From: an uncultured Eubacteriales bacterium
GTDB lineage: Bacteria; Bacillota; Clostridia; Oscillospirales; Oscillospiraceae
Assembly: GCA_900544975.1 (NCBI GenBank)
Contig: UQXI01000003.1
Location: forward strand, 1 to 64,000
Reading direction: 5' to 3'
DNA: 64,000 nucleotides
Shown piece after piece: positions 16,949 through 25,214 of the stretch. The position numbers and the translations under genes were made by a program. Below the pieces are notes generated by a model. It was not told the origin of the DNA. It saw only the letters and a program-made list of their open reading frames with translations, and searched no databases. The stretch's first letter is position 1; each line of letters begins with the position of its first letter.

Positions 16949-17727
16949 TATCTCGCCTCCCAACTTGATTCGATTGCGGAAATCGCAGCAAACACCGGGT
17001 AAAACACCTGCGGCACCACTGCATTGCCTAAGGCTCTAAGTTCGTCCACCTCGCGGGGAATCCCATCACTGTCTCGTAGATCTGTATCGTCTCCGCAAGT
17101 GAGTACCCGGAAAGCGTCGTTAAGTAGCAAAGATGTATTGATTTCCCCGGTTTCGCCATGACACACCTCATGGACTTCAGGCGCCTGCAAAAAACTATCG
17201 CATGGCCGTCCGAAGCGCATGGCGTGGGCAACAATGCAAATCCTTTTTCGGAGATGTGGCGCGCCGGCTTGGAAAGCGGATAGCACTCCCCAACTCGCAT
17301 CATACCCCATTCCGGCCAAGTCCCCAAGTACTCGTCCGAAAAACCGTCCATGCTCACTTGATAGCAGCCCTGGTACATTTTCTGCCACGACCCATCGGGG
17401 GCCAACTTCGTGAATGACTCTTGCAAATTCTCCCCACAAATCACGCTCATCACCAGATGCCAGGCGTTTACCTGCAAGGCTGTGCGGTTGGCACGGGAAG
17501 CCTCCGGAGATAACGGTGATCTCTCCAATGCCCGCTCGATCCGCGGATATCCTTGTGACATCCCTGATATCCCTCCATCTTTGAACATTTGGCCAGTGCT
17601 TTTCCAGGACCTTGCGCGGGAAATCGGCATATTCGCACTGACCAACAGTCCGAAATCCGGCCCATTCAGCGGCCAAGTCCAGACCGCCGATCCCGGTAAA
17701 CAGTGATAAGTGGGTCAGGCCCCGCAT
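16948..17727 (-). CDS. Orphan DNA cytosine-5 methyltransferase
   Basis: At 259 residues this is a compact C5 methyltransferase. Motif I is LFTGIGGLDLAAEWAGF, motif IV GGFPCQP holds the catalytic Cys at about residue 79, motif VI is ENVPGLL, motif VIII is QAGAPHLRKRICIV and motif X is RALGNAVVPQ. The target-recognition region is only about 60 residues. No restriction enzyme gene is near; the role may be to protect phage DNA from host restriction. It overlaps the MazF-type gene by one base. Confidence 0.95.
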   Translation of the reverse strand: MRGLTHLSLFTGIGGLDLAAEWAGFRTVGQCEYADFPRKVLEKHWPNVQRWRDIRDVTRISADRAGIGEITVISGGFPCQPHSLAGKRLASGDERDLWGEFARVIHEVGPRWVVAENVPGLLSSEHGRFFGRVLGDLAGMGYDASWGVLSAFQAGAPHLRKRICIVAHAMRFGRPCDSFLQAPEVHEVCHGETGEINTSLLLNDAFRVLTCGDDTDLRDSDGIPREVDELRALGNAVVPQVFYPVFAAISAIESSWEAR

Positions 17728-17948
17728 CTGCTCTCAACTCCTAATATCACTGGCGGGTGCACTCGGCCCACAACGATCAGATAGATCTTCCTGGTGCGCT
17801 GCACGGCGGCAAGCTCCTCCGGATCCAGCTCCCAGCAAGTCTCAATTTCCTGCTGGCCTCCAGGGCACTGCATGATGGTGGCCGGTAGATCTCCGCAGTC
17901 CTCAGCGGTTAGGATGATGTTGGTGTTATCGGTCTGCACCGGCCGCAT
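17715..17948 (-). CDS. Hypothetical phage protein
   Basis: The 77-residue product has no recognised motif. It is mildly acidic and contains a short hydrophobic strand (KIYLIVVGRVHPPVIL) near the C-terminus. ATG 17948 is favoured over GTG 17954 because of spacing to the G-rich ribosome site. It overlaps both neighbours in the early operon, supporting that it is a real gene. Confidence 0.6.
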   Translation of the reverse strand: MRPVQTDNTNIILTAEDCGDLPATIMQCPGGQQEIETCWELDPEELAAVQRTRKIYLIVVGRVHPPVILGVESRCGA

Positions 17949-18162
17949 CTTCACCGCCCCCCTTTATTTTCAAGGTAAGCCTCTTCCTGCACCGCCATGC
18001 CCGTGAGTTTGCCATCCATCCCTCGACCACAACGGCCGGCCCATCAGGCCACTTATCGCAAGTAAAATATCCAGCCCCGACGTATTCGCAGTGCGGACAC
18101 ACGTAGGGGTCGCACATAATTGGCCCTTCCAGCAGGCGCCGGGGCTTACGCTTTTTCGCCAT
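17926..18162 (-). CDS. Small Cys-rich phage protein, possible zinc ribbon
   Basis: The 78-residue basic protein has a CDPYVCPHCEYVG segment followed by further Cys residues (FTCDKW, WRCRKR), a pattern that could hold one zinc ion. ATG 18162 follows GGAGGT by nine bases. It is tightly packed between overlapping early genes. Its function is unknown. Confidence 0.65.
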   Translation of the reverse strand: MAKKRKPRRLLEGPIMCDPYVCPHCEYVGAGYFTCDKWPDGPAVVVEGWMANSRAWRCRKRLTLKIKGGGEDAAGADR

Positions 18163-18499
18163 CTGATGGCACCTCCTCCGGCTCGAAACTACTGCACTCG
18201 CTTATCGGGCAATCGCCGTTGCCGCCATAAAGGCAGCAGTCGTCGCAATCACGCCTGCACCGGTTGCAAAGGCAGTCCGGATGCTTGTATTTACATTCGT
18301 GCAAAATCCCTTTTTCCGCCGTTCCACTCATCGCCGCCCCGCAGTTGGGGCAGTACTTGTACTTTGCCAGCGTTGCTGTAGCCAGTTCCCGGCATTCTCC
18401 GCAGTAGGAGCACCGATACCGGCCAATGAGTCTGCCCGATGTGCCGGCCGCCGTTTCCCAGTGCCCGCTGGGGCGCTGGCCATTTTCCGCAAATTTCAT
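18146..18499 (-). CDS. Cys-rich zinc-ribbon phage protein
   Basis: The 117-residue product contains a clear CSYCGEC...YCPNCGAAM zinc ribbon at about residues 30-57 and a second Cys cluster (CKYKHPDCLCNRCRRDCDDCC) at about 70-90, with a final CPISEC. Zinc-ribbon proteins of this kind are common in the early regions of Clostridia phages. It overlaps the RusA gene by four bases. Confidence 0.75.
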   Translation of the reverse strand: MKFAENGQRPSGHWETAAGTSGRLIGRYRCSYCGECRELATATLAKYKYCPNCGAAMSGTAEKGILHECKYKHPDCLCNRCRRDCDDCCLYGGNGDCPISECSSFEPEEVPSDGEKA

Positions 18500-18912
18500 G
18501 CCATTCCCTCCATCGCCAGCTGTTCGTCCGCTGGCATTTTTGTGATGTAAATCTCCGTCCGGGGATTGTCCTTATCCCAGAAACATCGGCTCCCGTCGTG
18601 CCCTGTCACGATGCCGTAGTGGTCGTCGGCGATGATACCAGCATCTGTCAGGATGTCGTCAACTGCCTCCAGCAGGTTGGTCAGATCCGTACGCCTCCGG
18701 GTCGGCAGGTAAAACAGGCAGCGGATGTTAAGGCTGCAGTCTATTGGCCTGGGCGGCCTCGGCGTCAGGTACCAGGCCGCATCCTTTGCGTACTGCCGGT
18801 ACTTGGCGGACGGCATGATGAAGGGCCGCCCTGTGGCCTTGTTGATCATGATCTGTTGACTGTTCTTCTTGGTGATAGGGCTCAAAGGGATTACGTACTT
18901 GATTTCTGCCAT
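18496..18912 (-). CDS. rusA: RusA-family Holliday junction resolvase
   Basis: The 138-residue protein carries the RusA pattern: PLSPITKKNSQQI near the N-terminus, the RRTDLTNLLEAVDDILTDAGII acidic catalytic region (cut here to its key residues, the Asp triad), and the DNPRTEIYI end. RusA cuts four-way junctions formed during phage replication and recombination. ATG 18912 is preferred since AGGGGTGG is well placed. It works with the exonuclease and Bet encoded further upstream. Confidence 0.9.
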   Translation of the reverse strand: MAEIKYVIPLSPITKKNSQQIMINKATGRPFIMPSAKYRQYAKDAAWYLTPRPPRPIDCSLNIRCLFYLPTRRRTDLTNLLEAVDDILTDAGIIADDHYGIVTGHDGSRCFWDKDNPRTEIYITKMPADEQLAMEGMA

Positions 18913-18924
18913 ACGCACCACCCC

Positions 18925-19764
18925 TTACAGCCCCAGCAGATCTTTGACGCTGCCATATTCCCGGATGATATTACGCCTGCGCCGGTCTATTTTGCTTACT
19001 TCCACCGGCGCACAACGCTCCAATACCCGGTTGTAAATCCGCTGCTCGGCTATGCCTCTTGGGTTTTTCAGCTCATCGCCGGATAGGTTGCTGGTGATGA
19101 TCATCGGCAGCTTCGCCCTGTATCGGTTGTCGATTATGCCGTAAACGATTTCTGCCATGTACTCAGTGTTACGCTCTGCGCCTAGGTCATCCAGGGCCAA
19201 AAGGGCGTACTGGTTAAGCCCATCCAAGTAATCCTGCTTACCCTCCCGCAAGCCGCTGATGGTGTTTGCAATGCGGGAAAAATTGGTCATAAAGCACTTG
19301 TAGCCTTGGTCGATCAGGGCGTTTACTACGCAGGCGGCCGCAAATGTCTTTCCGCTTCCGCACTGCCCGTACAGGATCATGCCCCGTCCCTGGTGCAGGA
19401 ATTCCGGGAAATGGTCAACGTACCGGCGCATGATGCTGCTTGTCCGTGGATCCTGCCCGTCATCCTGGGCGAAGGTCCACTTGTCCAGGTCAGAGCCCCG
19501 GAAGCCGTCTTTGCGTAGTCGGTCTACACGGTCCCGGAACTCCCGGGCCTTTCTGGCATCCTCCTCGCGCTGATACGCCTCAGAAGCGCACTTGCATAGG
19601 CAGGGTACTGTCAGCTGCTTCCCCCCAAGTGGGATCACCGTCTGCTTGGGGGTATGGCATTTGCCGCAGTGCCGCAGGCCGCCCTGCATGTAATCATCCG
19701 GCGCGACCGGGTTGGCCTCGTCCGCCTTTTGCCGCAGGCCGGTAAGGGCTTGTGCAAAATCCAT
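18925..19764 (-). CDS. DnaC-like helicase loader ATPase
   Basis: The 279-residue protein has an N-terminal zinc-binding stretch (HCGKCHTPK, CLCKCASEA), then an AAA+ domain with Walker A GQCGSGKT at about residue 134 and Walker B ALLALDDLGAE at about 188, and the sensor ITSNLS. It loads the replicative helicase at the phage origin marked by the replication initiator encoded next to it. Start and stop share a base with the initiator gene's stop. Confidence 0.92.
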   Translation of the reverse strand: MDFAQALTGLRQKADEANPVAPDDYMQGGLRHCGKCHTPKQTVIPLGGKQLTVPCLCKCASEAYQREEDARKAREFRDRVDRLRKDGFRGSDLDKWTFAQDDGQDPRTSSIMRRYVDHFPEFLHQGRGMILYGQCGSGKTFAAACVVNALIDQGYKCFMTNFSRIANTISGLREGKQDYLDGLNQYALLALDDLGAERNTEYMAEIVYGIIDNRYRAKLPMIITSNLSGDELKNPRGIAEQRIYNRVLERCAPVEVSKIDRRRRNIIREYGSVKDLLGL

Positions 19765-20531
19765 TACCTTCCACCTCCGTCCAAAAATCCATCTGGGAGA
19801 TCATCCCAAGATTCTGCCTGCCTCCCGGTTGCTGCAGCCTGCGGCTGATCCACGTCTTCCCACCGGCGGCCCCGGAGGAATGTAGCGGGATAGCAGATAA
19901 ATTTCCCGCCGTCCTTCGTCCACTGGTCGCAGTGCTTCCAGCGTTCTACTCCGGCAAGGATCTGGCCTACAAGGGCATCGTCCGGAGAGAGCTGCTTCCA
20001 GGCTTTCAAGGCGTCCTGCTTGTTCGTCTTCCTGGGGTAAATACCCCAAAAGCGATCAAATGCAGGCGGGATCCCATCCGCCCCGTTCTGGCGCGTTCTC
20101 GTTTTCGTTTCTCGTTTATCGTTCTCGTTCTCGTTCTCGTTCTCGTTTACGGGGACATTTGCTTGCATTTGATATCCATTCACTTGCAAGCAAATGCTAT
20201 CAAATTCTTGCGGAAGCGGGAACTTGCTTTTCTTTGCTCTCTGCTGCTGGTGCTTTTCCCACGATAGGAGTTTCAGATATCGCTTTCCATCATCTGTGTA
20301 CATGCCAACCATTCCGACCTGGATCAGCTCATTCAGCCAGTTGCTCAGTACCCTCTCTTTCGGGGGATTCAGGGGAAAGCACATGGACGCCAGGATCTTA
20401 GGATTCCCGTGATAAAGGCCAAAGTCATCCGCCTTTACCACAAGCCGCCAAAATAGGCGCTCCGCCTCGGCGCTGACCCCGGACAGCGATTCACTGGTGG
20501 CGATGGATTCTTTGATTATGCGGTTCGGCAC
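19764..20531 (-). CDS. DnaD-like phage replication initiator
   Basis: The 255-residue product begins with a winged-helix domain (MPNRIIKESIATSES..., residues 1-100, with LFWRLVVKADDFGLYHGNP), followed by an ENENENEN repeat linker and a C-terminal domain (FDRFWGIYPRKTNKQDALKAW) common to phage replisome organisers. GTG 20531 is chosen because GGAGGTG lies six bases upstream. It likely binds the phage origin and recruits the DnaC-like loader encoded next. Confidence 0.87.
   Translation of the reverse strand: MPNRIIKESIATSESLSGVSAEAERLFWRLVVKADDFGLYHGNPKILASMCFPLNPPKERVLSNWLNELIQVGMVGMYTDDGKRYLKLLSWEKHQQQRAKKSKFPLPQEFDSICLQVNGYQMQANVPVNENENENENDKRETKTRTRQNGADGIPPAFDRFWGIYPRKTNKQDALKAWKQLSPDDALVGQILAGVERWKHCDQWTKDGGKFICYPATFLRGRRWEDVDQPQAAATGRQAESWDDLPDGFLDGGGR
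20121..20144 (-). repeat. Hexanucleotide repeat (GAGAAC x4) in the replication gene
   Basis: Four perfect GTTCTC units on the plus strand (GAGAAC on the coding strand) encode Glu-Asn pairs in the linker of the replication initiator. Unit number changes would alter linker length in frame. Confidence 0.9.
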
Positions 20532-20587
20532 ACCGGCCACCTCCTTTTGCCTTGGAGGCGGGCCTACGCCCGCCTCCTGCCGTATGA

Positions 20588-21076
20588 TCAATCCTCAGCA
20601 TCATCCGGGCCACCCTCAAAAAACTCGTCAAAATCGGCCTCGTCTGCGGCCTCAGGGGCATCCTCATCGGATTCATCTTCGCCTCCGGTCCAAGCCTCCG
20701 TAGCAACTGGGAAATCTCCGGGCCGCAGCAGCGCTCGATCCAGGGTTTCCCGGAAGAAAAACTGTACCCACATTGCGTACAGATTCTTGAACAGTCGCTT
20801 GATCTTGGAAAGAAGGGCATCCGAAATCGTGAAAGTCTCAGACATTTTGAGGGACAGCTCTCCATCAATGTACGCAAACACGATAGATGCGTCCGGACTG
20901 ATATAGTTGGCATCATCGTCCTCCAGCATGGAGATCTGCGCCTCCATCCCCCCCAGAGGCTTGATGGTCAGGGTGCAGGGGTACCGGTTGGTTCTCAGGG
21001 CGTAAGTCAGCCCATTTTCCTCGCAGATGCCGTCCAGCTTCTTGAGGTAGACTTCGTATTTTCCGGATTCGTTCAT
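20588..21076 (-). CDS. Hypothetical phage protein with acidic C-terminal tail
   Basis: The 162-residue protein begins MNESGKYEVYLKKLDGICEE and forms a mixed alpha/beta domain to about residue 120, followed by a very acidic tail (TGGEDESDEDAPEA onward). No known family is recognised. Such acidic tails occur in single-strand DNA-binding proteins, and the gene lies between the replication initiator and bet, so a role with DNA or recombination proteins is possible but unproven. Ribosome site AAAGGAG is good. Confidence 0.7.
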   Translation of the reverse strand: MNESGKYEVYLKKLDGICEENGLTYALRTNRYPCTLTIKPLGGMEAQISMLEDDDANYISPDASIVFAYIDGELSLKMSETFTISDALLSKIKRLFKNLYAMWVQFFFRETLDRALLRPGDFPVATEAWTGGEDESDEDAPEAADEADFDEFFEGGPDDAED

Positions 21077-21091
21077 TTTGATCTCCTTTCT

Positions 21092-21841
21092 TTACGCGTC
21101 GAAAAAGTTGGATGTAGGATCGTCTGCGGGGGCGCTGGGGAGCACCGCTTCGCCGGTGGCAGGATCCGCATCAATTGCATCCGGCGCCGGCGGCACGATA
21201 GGTGCCGCGTCAAGCACCCCAGAATCCACGCCAACCTCATCGGCATCATACATGCCCCCGAAGGTCTGCGGGAACGCCTCCCGTAGGGCCTGTACCAGTG
21301 CCACCTTCCGGATCATCGTGGCGGGTTTGGCGGACCACTGGCGATTCAATGATCCATCTTTCTTCCGCCCTGCATATTCGTCAAACGGCACCTCCACCCG
21401 GGTGCTCTGCTTTTGATCCTTTCTGTACACTTCTGCCCAGCCACCAACGATCTTCTCGCCGGGGATATAGAATGCGCCAACCCTATAGGTCAACTCCCCG
21501 GAATCTTCATCGTAGATAATGATCCCGGCCCTGTGGCCATCGTGCTGGGGGTGGTTCTCGGCTCGTTTTTCGAAGGCTTCCTTGCCGGTGACCATCGTGG
21601 CGGGCTCGTTGCCATATTTAATGCAGTAGGCCTCCCGGAGCCACGGATTCAGGCCGTTAAATTTGCATAAATTGATGAACATGACAATCTCCTGCATGGA
21701 GACTCGTTCCTTATCCCCGCTGACCAGATAGTCTCGGACAATCTGGGGGGACAACTCCACCGTCATGCCGTTGGACTGGAAGCTGACCAACTGGGCGTTC
21801 TTTTTTTCCTGCGGCTTTCGCAGGGAGTTTGCTACTGCCAT
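21092..21841 (-). CDS. bet: Bet-family single-strand annealing protein
   Basis: The 249-residue protein matches the phage Bet/RecT-like family, with PQIVRDYLVSGDKERVSMQEIV and the LNPWLREAYCIKYG stretch, plus the GWAEVYRKDQ and KPATMIRKVALVQALREAF segments. It anneals complementary strands made by the YqaJ exonuclease encoded upstream, giving phage recombination. The C-terminal 45 residues are a Pro/Ala/Asp-rich flexible tail ending in NFFDA. Confidence 0.94.
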   Translation of the reverse strand: MAVANSLRKPQEKKNAQLVSFQSNGMTVELSPQIVRDYLVSGDKERVSMQEIVMFINLCKFNGLNPWLREAYCIKYGNEPATMVTGKEAFEKRAENHPQHDGHRAGIIIYDEDSGELTYRVGAFYIPGEKIVGGWAEVYRKDQKQSTRVEVPFDEYAGRKKDGSLNRQWSAKPATMIRKVALVQALREAFPQTFGGMYDADEVGVDSGVLDAAPIVPPAPDAIDADPATGEAVLPSAPADDPTSNFFDA

Positions 21842-21854
21842 TTTGCAATCCTCC

Positions 21855-22700
21855 TTAAATTCTTTCGGGCTTGATGCCCAGATTGATCATTGCTTGCTTC
21901 AGGCCCTGGAGTTGGGCCCGGGTGGCTCGGATCCGGAAATCCACGGTAAAAATTTCTTCCGCCGTAGGTGATTCTTCCGGCCTTGGGGCGCTCTGCGTAG
22001 CCATGGGGATCGCAGGAGCCGCAGGGGGCATCTGATTCGCCTGGGCAGCCTTCGCCGCCTCATACCGGGCCAGTTCCTCCTGTTGCCGCTGCAGCCGATC
22101 CTTTTCGGCCAAAGCGGCGGCCAAATCAAAGTCCTGCAGGAAGGTAGATTTGACTGGCCCTGCCAACTCCGGGGGCAGCTGCAGCCCATCAATAGCTGCC
22201 AGGCCGGCGGTGATCCGATCGATCTTGCCGCCCAGCTCCTGGCAGATAGCACCCATACCGACGCTGACATTCAGCCACTTGGGATTATGCAGCCTCGAAT
22301 AGGGCACCAGCTCCGCCAGATCGCCAATCATGGCCTGATACTGGGCCTCAATCGCCTCCTGCTTCTGCCGCTTTTTCTCCGCTTCGTAGGCCTTGACTTG
22401 ATCATCGATCTCTCGGACCGTAGCCTTAACCATTCCCACCAGCTCTTTCGCCTGGGCCTCGAAGGATTCGTAGGGCTGCAGGTACAGGGCTTTCATTTCC
22501 TTCCGCTTGCCGTCAATGGCATCGGCCAGCTTATTCAGCTTGGCCCTATCCTTTTTCGCTTCGCCGATCTGAGCATCACCGTAGGCCAGGCCCTTGTAGT
22601 TGGCCAAGCCAGCTTCCAGCTGCTGCTTCAGCTCCTTGTAGTTCCACCGGATTTCTGGCAAGGGCTGAGCTTGCGTGGGATTAAAAATCTGGATTTCCAC
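21855..22700 (-). CDS. DUF1351-family phage protein
   Basis: The 281-residue product has the DUF1351 plan: an N-terminal strand region, then long helices (KLADAIDGKRKEMKALYL, VREIDDQVKAYEAEKKRQ) and a C-terminal RIRATRAQLQGLKQAM part. The family is always found with phage exonuclease and annealing protein genes, though its role is not known. GTG 22700 is preferred since AGGAGG lies nine bases upstream. It overlaps the previous gene by 20 bases. Confidence 0.88.
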   Translation of the reverse strand: MEIQIFNPTQAQPLPEIRWNYKELKQQLEAGLANYKGLAYGDAQIGEAKKDRAKLNKLADAIDGKRKEMKALYLQPYESFEAQAKELVGMVKATVREIDDQVKAYEAEKKRQKQEAIEAQYQAMIGDLAELVPYSRLHNPKWLNVSVGMGAICQELGGKIDRITAGLAAIDGLQLPPELAGPVKSTFLQDFDLAAALAEKDRLQRQQEELARYEAAKAAQANQMPPAAPAIPMATQSAPRPEESPTAEEIFTVDFRIRATRAQLQGLKQAMINLGIKPERI

Positions 22701-22974
22701 CAGTGCACACCTCCTGATCAAAGAATTCGGCAAACATGTCCTGGGGTACGGCGGCCTCAGTGATGTGCCTCAGACTGCCGCACCAGGCAGGGACATCTTC
22801 CTCCGGCACATTCACCCGGCAGACCCTGGCTTCTGACTCGCCGTACTTGGTAGGCACGTTGACAACATCGCCCACCTCCAAGGGCACATCCGCAACGTAG
22901 GTGTAGGCGCTCCCCTCAAATTTGCCGGAGCGGCGGCCCCGGTACTGGACTTGCACGAGATTTCTCTTTTCCAT
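22681..22974 (-). CDS. Hypothetical phage protein in the recombination cassette
   Basis: The 97-residue protein begins MEKRNLVQVQYRGR and shows an SH3-like strand pattern (LEVGDVVNVPTKYG, EARVCRVNVPEEDV). It lies between the exonuclease and DUF1351 genes. No specific function can be assigned. GGAGGG precedes the ATG. Confidence 0.7.
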   Translation of the reverse strand: MEKRNLVQVQYRGRRSGKFEGSAYTYVADVPLEVGDVVNVPTKYGESEARVCRVNVPEEDVPAWCGSLRHITEAAVPQDMFAEFFDQEVCTGGNPDF

Positions 22975-22986
22975 GATTATTCCCTC

Positions 22987-23637
22987 CTATATTTCCGGGA
23001 GCAGCAGAGGCGGCTCCCGGCCCTCCTGGACCATCTGCCAGAATGCAATCTCCTGCTCCAGCAGATAATCCAGATCATCTTGCACGTCCTCCCGGTTGAC
23101 CCGGTAGGATCGCCGCTCCGTCCGGATTTCGCCGTCCCATACCCGCTTGAGCTGGGCATGGAGTACGGCGAATTCCCAGCCGGTGGCCAGGAGCTGATGC
23201 AGGATTTGGATGTAGTAGTTATCCGGGATCTTATCCTGCCATTTCTCCCGCTGCATAGAGCGGAGGATTTCGGTAGTTTTGATCTCCAGGATGCCGGGGC
23301 AGCCGGTGGATAGCTCCACCAGCCGCCCATCCAGGGTGGCAAACAGCCATGGGCACTCCGGATTGTGGATCATATCAAATTCGCCGCCATAGGCCACGCT
23401 GTATGTATCGGCGTAGTCCAGGGCAAATAGTTCCCGGATTGGACCCTCGGCGGCATGGCCATAGGCTACGCAGGCCTTATTGCTGATATCGGCGGCTTGC
23501 CGCTGGCCAACCTTGATCCGCCACAGATCCACGTTGGACATATAGGGATTCTGCCCGACGATTGCGCTGGCCTCGCTGGCACCGATGCCCCGCATCCGGG
23601 CCTGCAGCCACTCCGCGTGAGTTTTAATCTCCGCCAT
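22987..23637 (-). CDS. YqaJ-family phage exonuclease
   Basis: The 216-residue protein carries the YqaJ/lambda-exonuclease motifs: RMRGIGASEASAIVGQNPY at the N-terminus, the catalytic Asp in LFATLDGRLVE and the E-x-K of ILEIKTT, then the YYIQILHQLLATG helix. It degrades one strand of double-stranded ends to give substrate for Bet. The pair gives the phage its own recombination system, probably with RusA. Confidence 0.94.
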   Translation of the reverse strand: MAEIKTHAEWLQARMRGIGASEASAIVGQNPYMSNVDLWRIKVGQRQAADISNKACVAYGHAAEGPIRELFALDYADTYSVAYGGEFDMIHNPECPWLFATLDGRLVELSTGCPGILEIKTTEILRSMQREKWQDKIPDNYYIQILHQLLATGWEFAVLHAQLKRVWDGEIRTERRSYRVNREDVQDDLDYLLEQEIAFWQMVQEGREPPLLLPEI

Positions 23638-23641
23638 TGAC

Positions 23642-24094
23642 TCACGCTCCCTCCGCTGCTATAATGGATTCGCAATCGTTTCCTTTGCCGCTCTCGGGAC
23701 TGGTACTCCCGGGGGCGGCCTTTTTTGCTGCCCAAGGCTTATTATCCAGCATCCGCTGGATCGCCCCAGGATTGTAGCGGGAGGCTATACGCAGGCGCTC
23801 CCGGAAGGCACTTACCGCAAGGTCCCACTCCTTGGCCGCCTCGACATCGCCCGGCTTGGGAGTTTTGCGCTCAGGGGCTGCAAAAGTGCAATTGGCAGGC
23901 CCATAGGGCTTGCTGGCATCCAGCAGCTTGATCTTGGGGATGTGATCGCCGGCGCCATAGCCCTGCGCCCGGATCCAGGCGTAAAACGCCGGGAATCTGG
24001 CCCATGCATCGTCACAGGGCTTGCGGCGCATATTTACCCAGCGTTGATACAGGGCATCGCCGCCGGGGAGCTTGCGGATATCTGTTGATCGCAT
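23642..24094 (-). CDS. HNH/AP2-like phage protein of unknown function
   Basis: The 150-residue product has the layout RWVNMRRKPCDDAW...FPAFYAWIRAQGYGAG...KLLDASKPYGPANCTF, which is typical of short phage proteins related to HNH or AP2 DNA-binding families, although the zinc/metal His residues are not clear. A binding role on DNA is plausible. It follows a GGGGGTG ribosome site and lies at the start of the recombination cassette. Confidence 0.65.
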   Translation of the reverse strand: MRSTDIRKLPGGDALYQRWVNMRRKPCDDAWARFPAFYAWIRAQGYGAGDHIPKIKLLDASKPYGPANCTFAAPERKTPKPGDVEAAKEWDLAVSAFRERLRIASRYNPGAIQRMLDNKPWAAKKAAPGSTSPESGKGNDCESIIAAEGA

Positions 24095-24106
24095 GTTGTC
24101 ACCCCC

Positions 24107-24361
24107 TCACGCCATGGCGTAAACCATGCAGGCAATGCCGATTACAGCAGCCGCAATGCACCACAACACGCACGCCCAAATGGGCGTATCCTGCCGTGGG
24201 GCTTGCAAGGCCTTGATGGCCATCGTCAGGGCGGCCACATCATCGGCAGCGGTGCCGGCGTCCGGATACTCCTGGATTGCCAGGCGGCTCTGGGGATGGG
24301 CTTTGGCCAGGGCGTCCTGGCGGAGGAATTGGAGTTGGCGGACGGCATCAATCCTGGTCAT
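24107..24361 (-). CDS. Small phage protein with C-terminal membrane segment
   Basis: The 84-residue protein is helical and charged for about 60 residues (VRQLQFLRQDALAKAH) and ends in one hydrophobic segment (ACVLWCIAAAVIGIACMVYA). The topology suggests a tail-anchored membrane protein. It overlaps the upstream gene by 14 bases and has GGAGGTG before its ATG. Function unknown. Confidence 0.7.
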   Translation of the reverse strand: MTRIDAVRQLQFLRQDALAKAHPQSRLAIQEYPDAGTAADDVAALTMAIKALQAPRQDTPIWACVLWCIAAAVIGIACMVYAMA

Positions 24362-24590
24362 TGGTTGTCACCTCCATCAATATTTTTGCCTCTACGATAT
24401 TAAGATTTTCTATCGCGGCTTCTAGCTGCTTGAGGAGCGGTGGGAGTACGGTGAGGTAGTACATAGCGTTTCCATCTGCTTTGATGTCGGCGGAAATGTG
24501 ATGTACTATCTTATCCAGCTCTTTTTGAGCTTCCAGCCGTTTCGGATGGTTCATAAAGGCTATGTTCATTTCATCGCTGAGCGGTTTCAC
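24348..24590 (-). CDS. Hypothetical phage protein, helical
   Basis: The 80-residue product is mostly helical and has no membrane segment. GTG 24590 is used since GGAGG lies nine bases upstream; upstream in-frame codons look non-coding. It overlaps the previous gene's end (24571) and the next gene's start (24361), as do most early genes here. No motif is recognised. Confidence 0.65.
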   Translation of the reverse strand: MKPLSDEMNIAFMNHPKRLEAQKELDKIVHHISADIKADGNAMYYLTVLPPLLKQLEAAIENLNIVEAKILMEVTTNDQD

Positions 24591-25038
24591 TTGTTTTCGC
24601 CTCCTTTTGGGTTTCTGGGTACACGTCCTCCAAAAGCAGTAGTGCCACCCGGCAGATGATCTCCCGCCTACCATCAAGATTGTTTGGTCGGACGCGGTAG
24701 TGGCACTCCTTTCGATAATCATCCAGGGCGATGCGCTCGATCGGAGAGTCCGCCCGCCGCCCCTGGCGCCAGTACGACACAATGGCATCAAACATGGGAC
24801 GCTCACTCTCCGCGTATGTCACTGCCGTAACTGCAGCCAGGACTCGCGCCAGCATCTCGCTGTCCCGCCGCAGCCTGCCGGTGCGATCTGGATCCCGGGC
24901 AGATAGTGCCTCGATTCCGGCTGTTAGGGCCTCGATGTCAGCCGCCCAGACTCTGTCATCCGCGCCTCCATTGCGTATATACTCCTCTACGTCCCTGCGT
25001 AGATTCTCTAGTCTGCGGATTGCTTTTGATTTTTTCAT
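24571..25038 (-). CDS. Hypothetical phage protein, helical
   Basis: The 155-residue product starts MKKSKAIRRLENLRRDVEEYI and is rich in charged helices with an ATAVTYAESERPMFDA-like central part. No known domain is recognised. ATG 25038 follows GGAGG-type sequence and fits the family-like short start. It sits in the leftward early operon. Confidence 0.65.
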   Translation of the reverse strand: MKKSKAIRRLENLRRDVEEYIRNGGADDRVWAADIEALTAGIEALSARDPDRTGRLRRDSEMLARVLAAVTAVTYAESERPMFDAIVSYWRQGRRADSPIERIALDDYRKECHYRVRPNNLDGRREIICRVALLLLEDVYPETQKEAKTSETAQR

Positions 25039-25214
25039 TTTTTGATTTCCTCCTTGCATTTAAACTGATATACTGTGCCGATGATTTTCCACTGGGAGCC
25101 CAGCATCGCCTTTACCATCCGCTCTGCTTGCTCTGAGCTGCTGGCGCGGACGGTGCGAGTGCGGCATCTGCCGTAGGGGGCCTGGGCGTGGACTTCGTAG
25201 GTGTAATATTTCAC
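25035..25214 (-). CDS. Small phage protein (about 59 residues)
   Basis: The short product begins MKYYTYEVHAQAPYGRCRTRTVRA and is basic, with strand-helix-strand character like small DNA- or RNA-binding proteins. GTG 25214 is preferred since AAAGGATG lies about ten bases upstream. It overlaps both neighbours by four bases. Function unknown. Confidence 0.65.
   Translation of the reverse strand: MKYYTYEVHAQAPYGRCRTRTVRASSSEQAERMVKAMLGSQWKIIGTVYQFKCKEEIKK

Noticed and set aside
20121..20144. CRISPR-like short repeat
   Set aside because: Units are six bases without spacers; it is a simple coding repeat.
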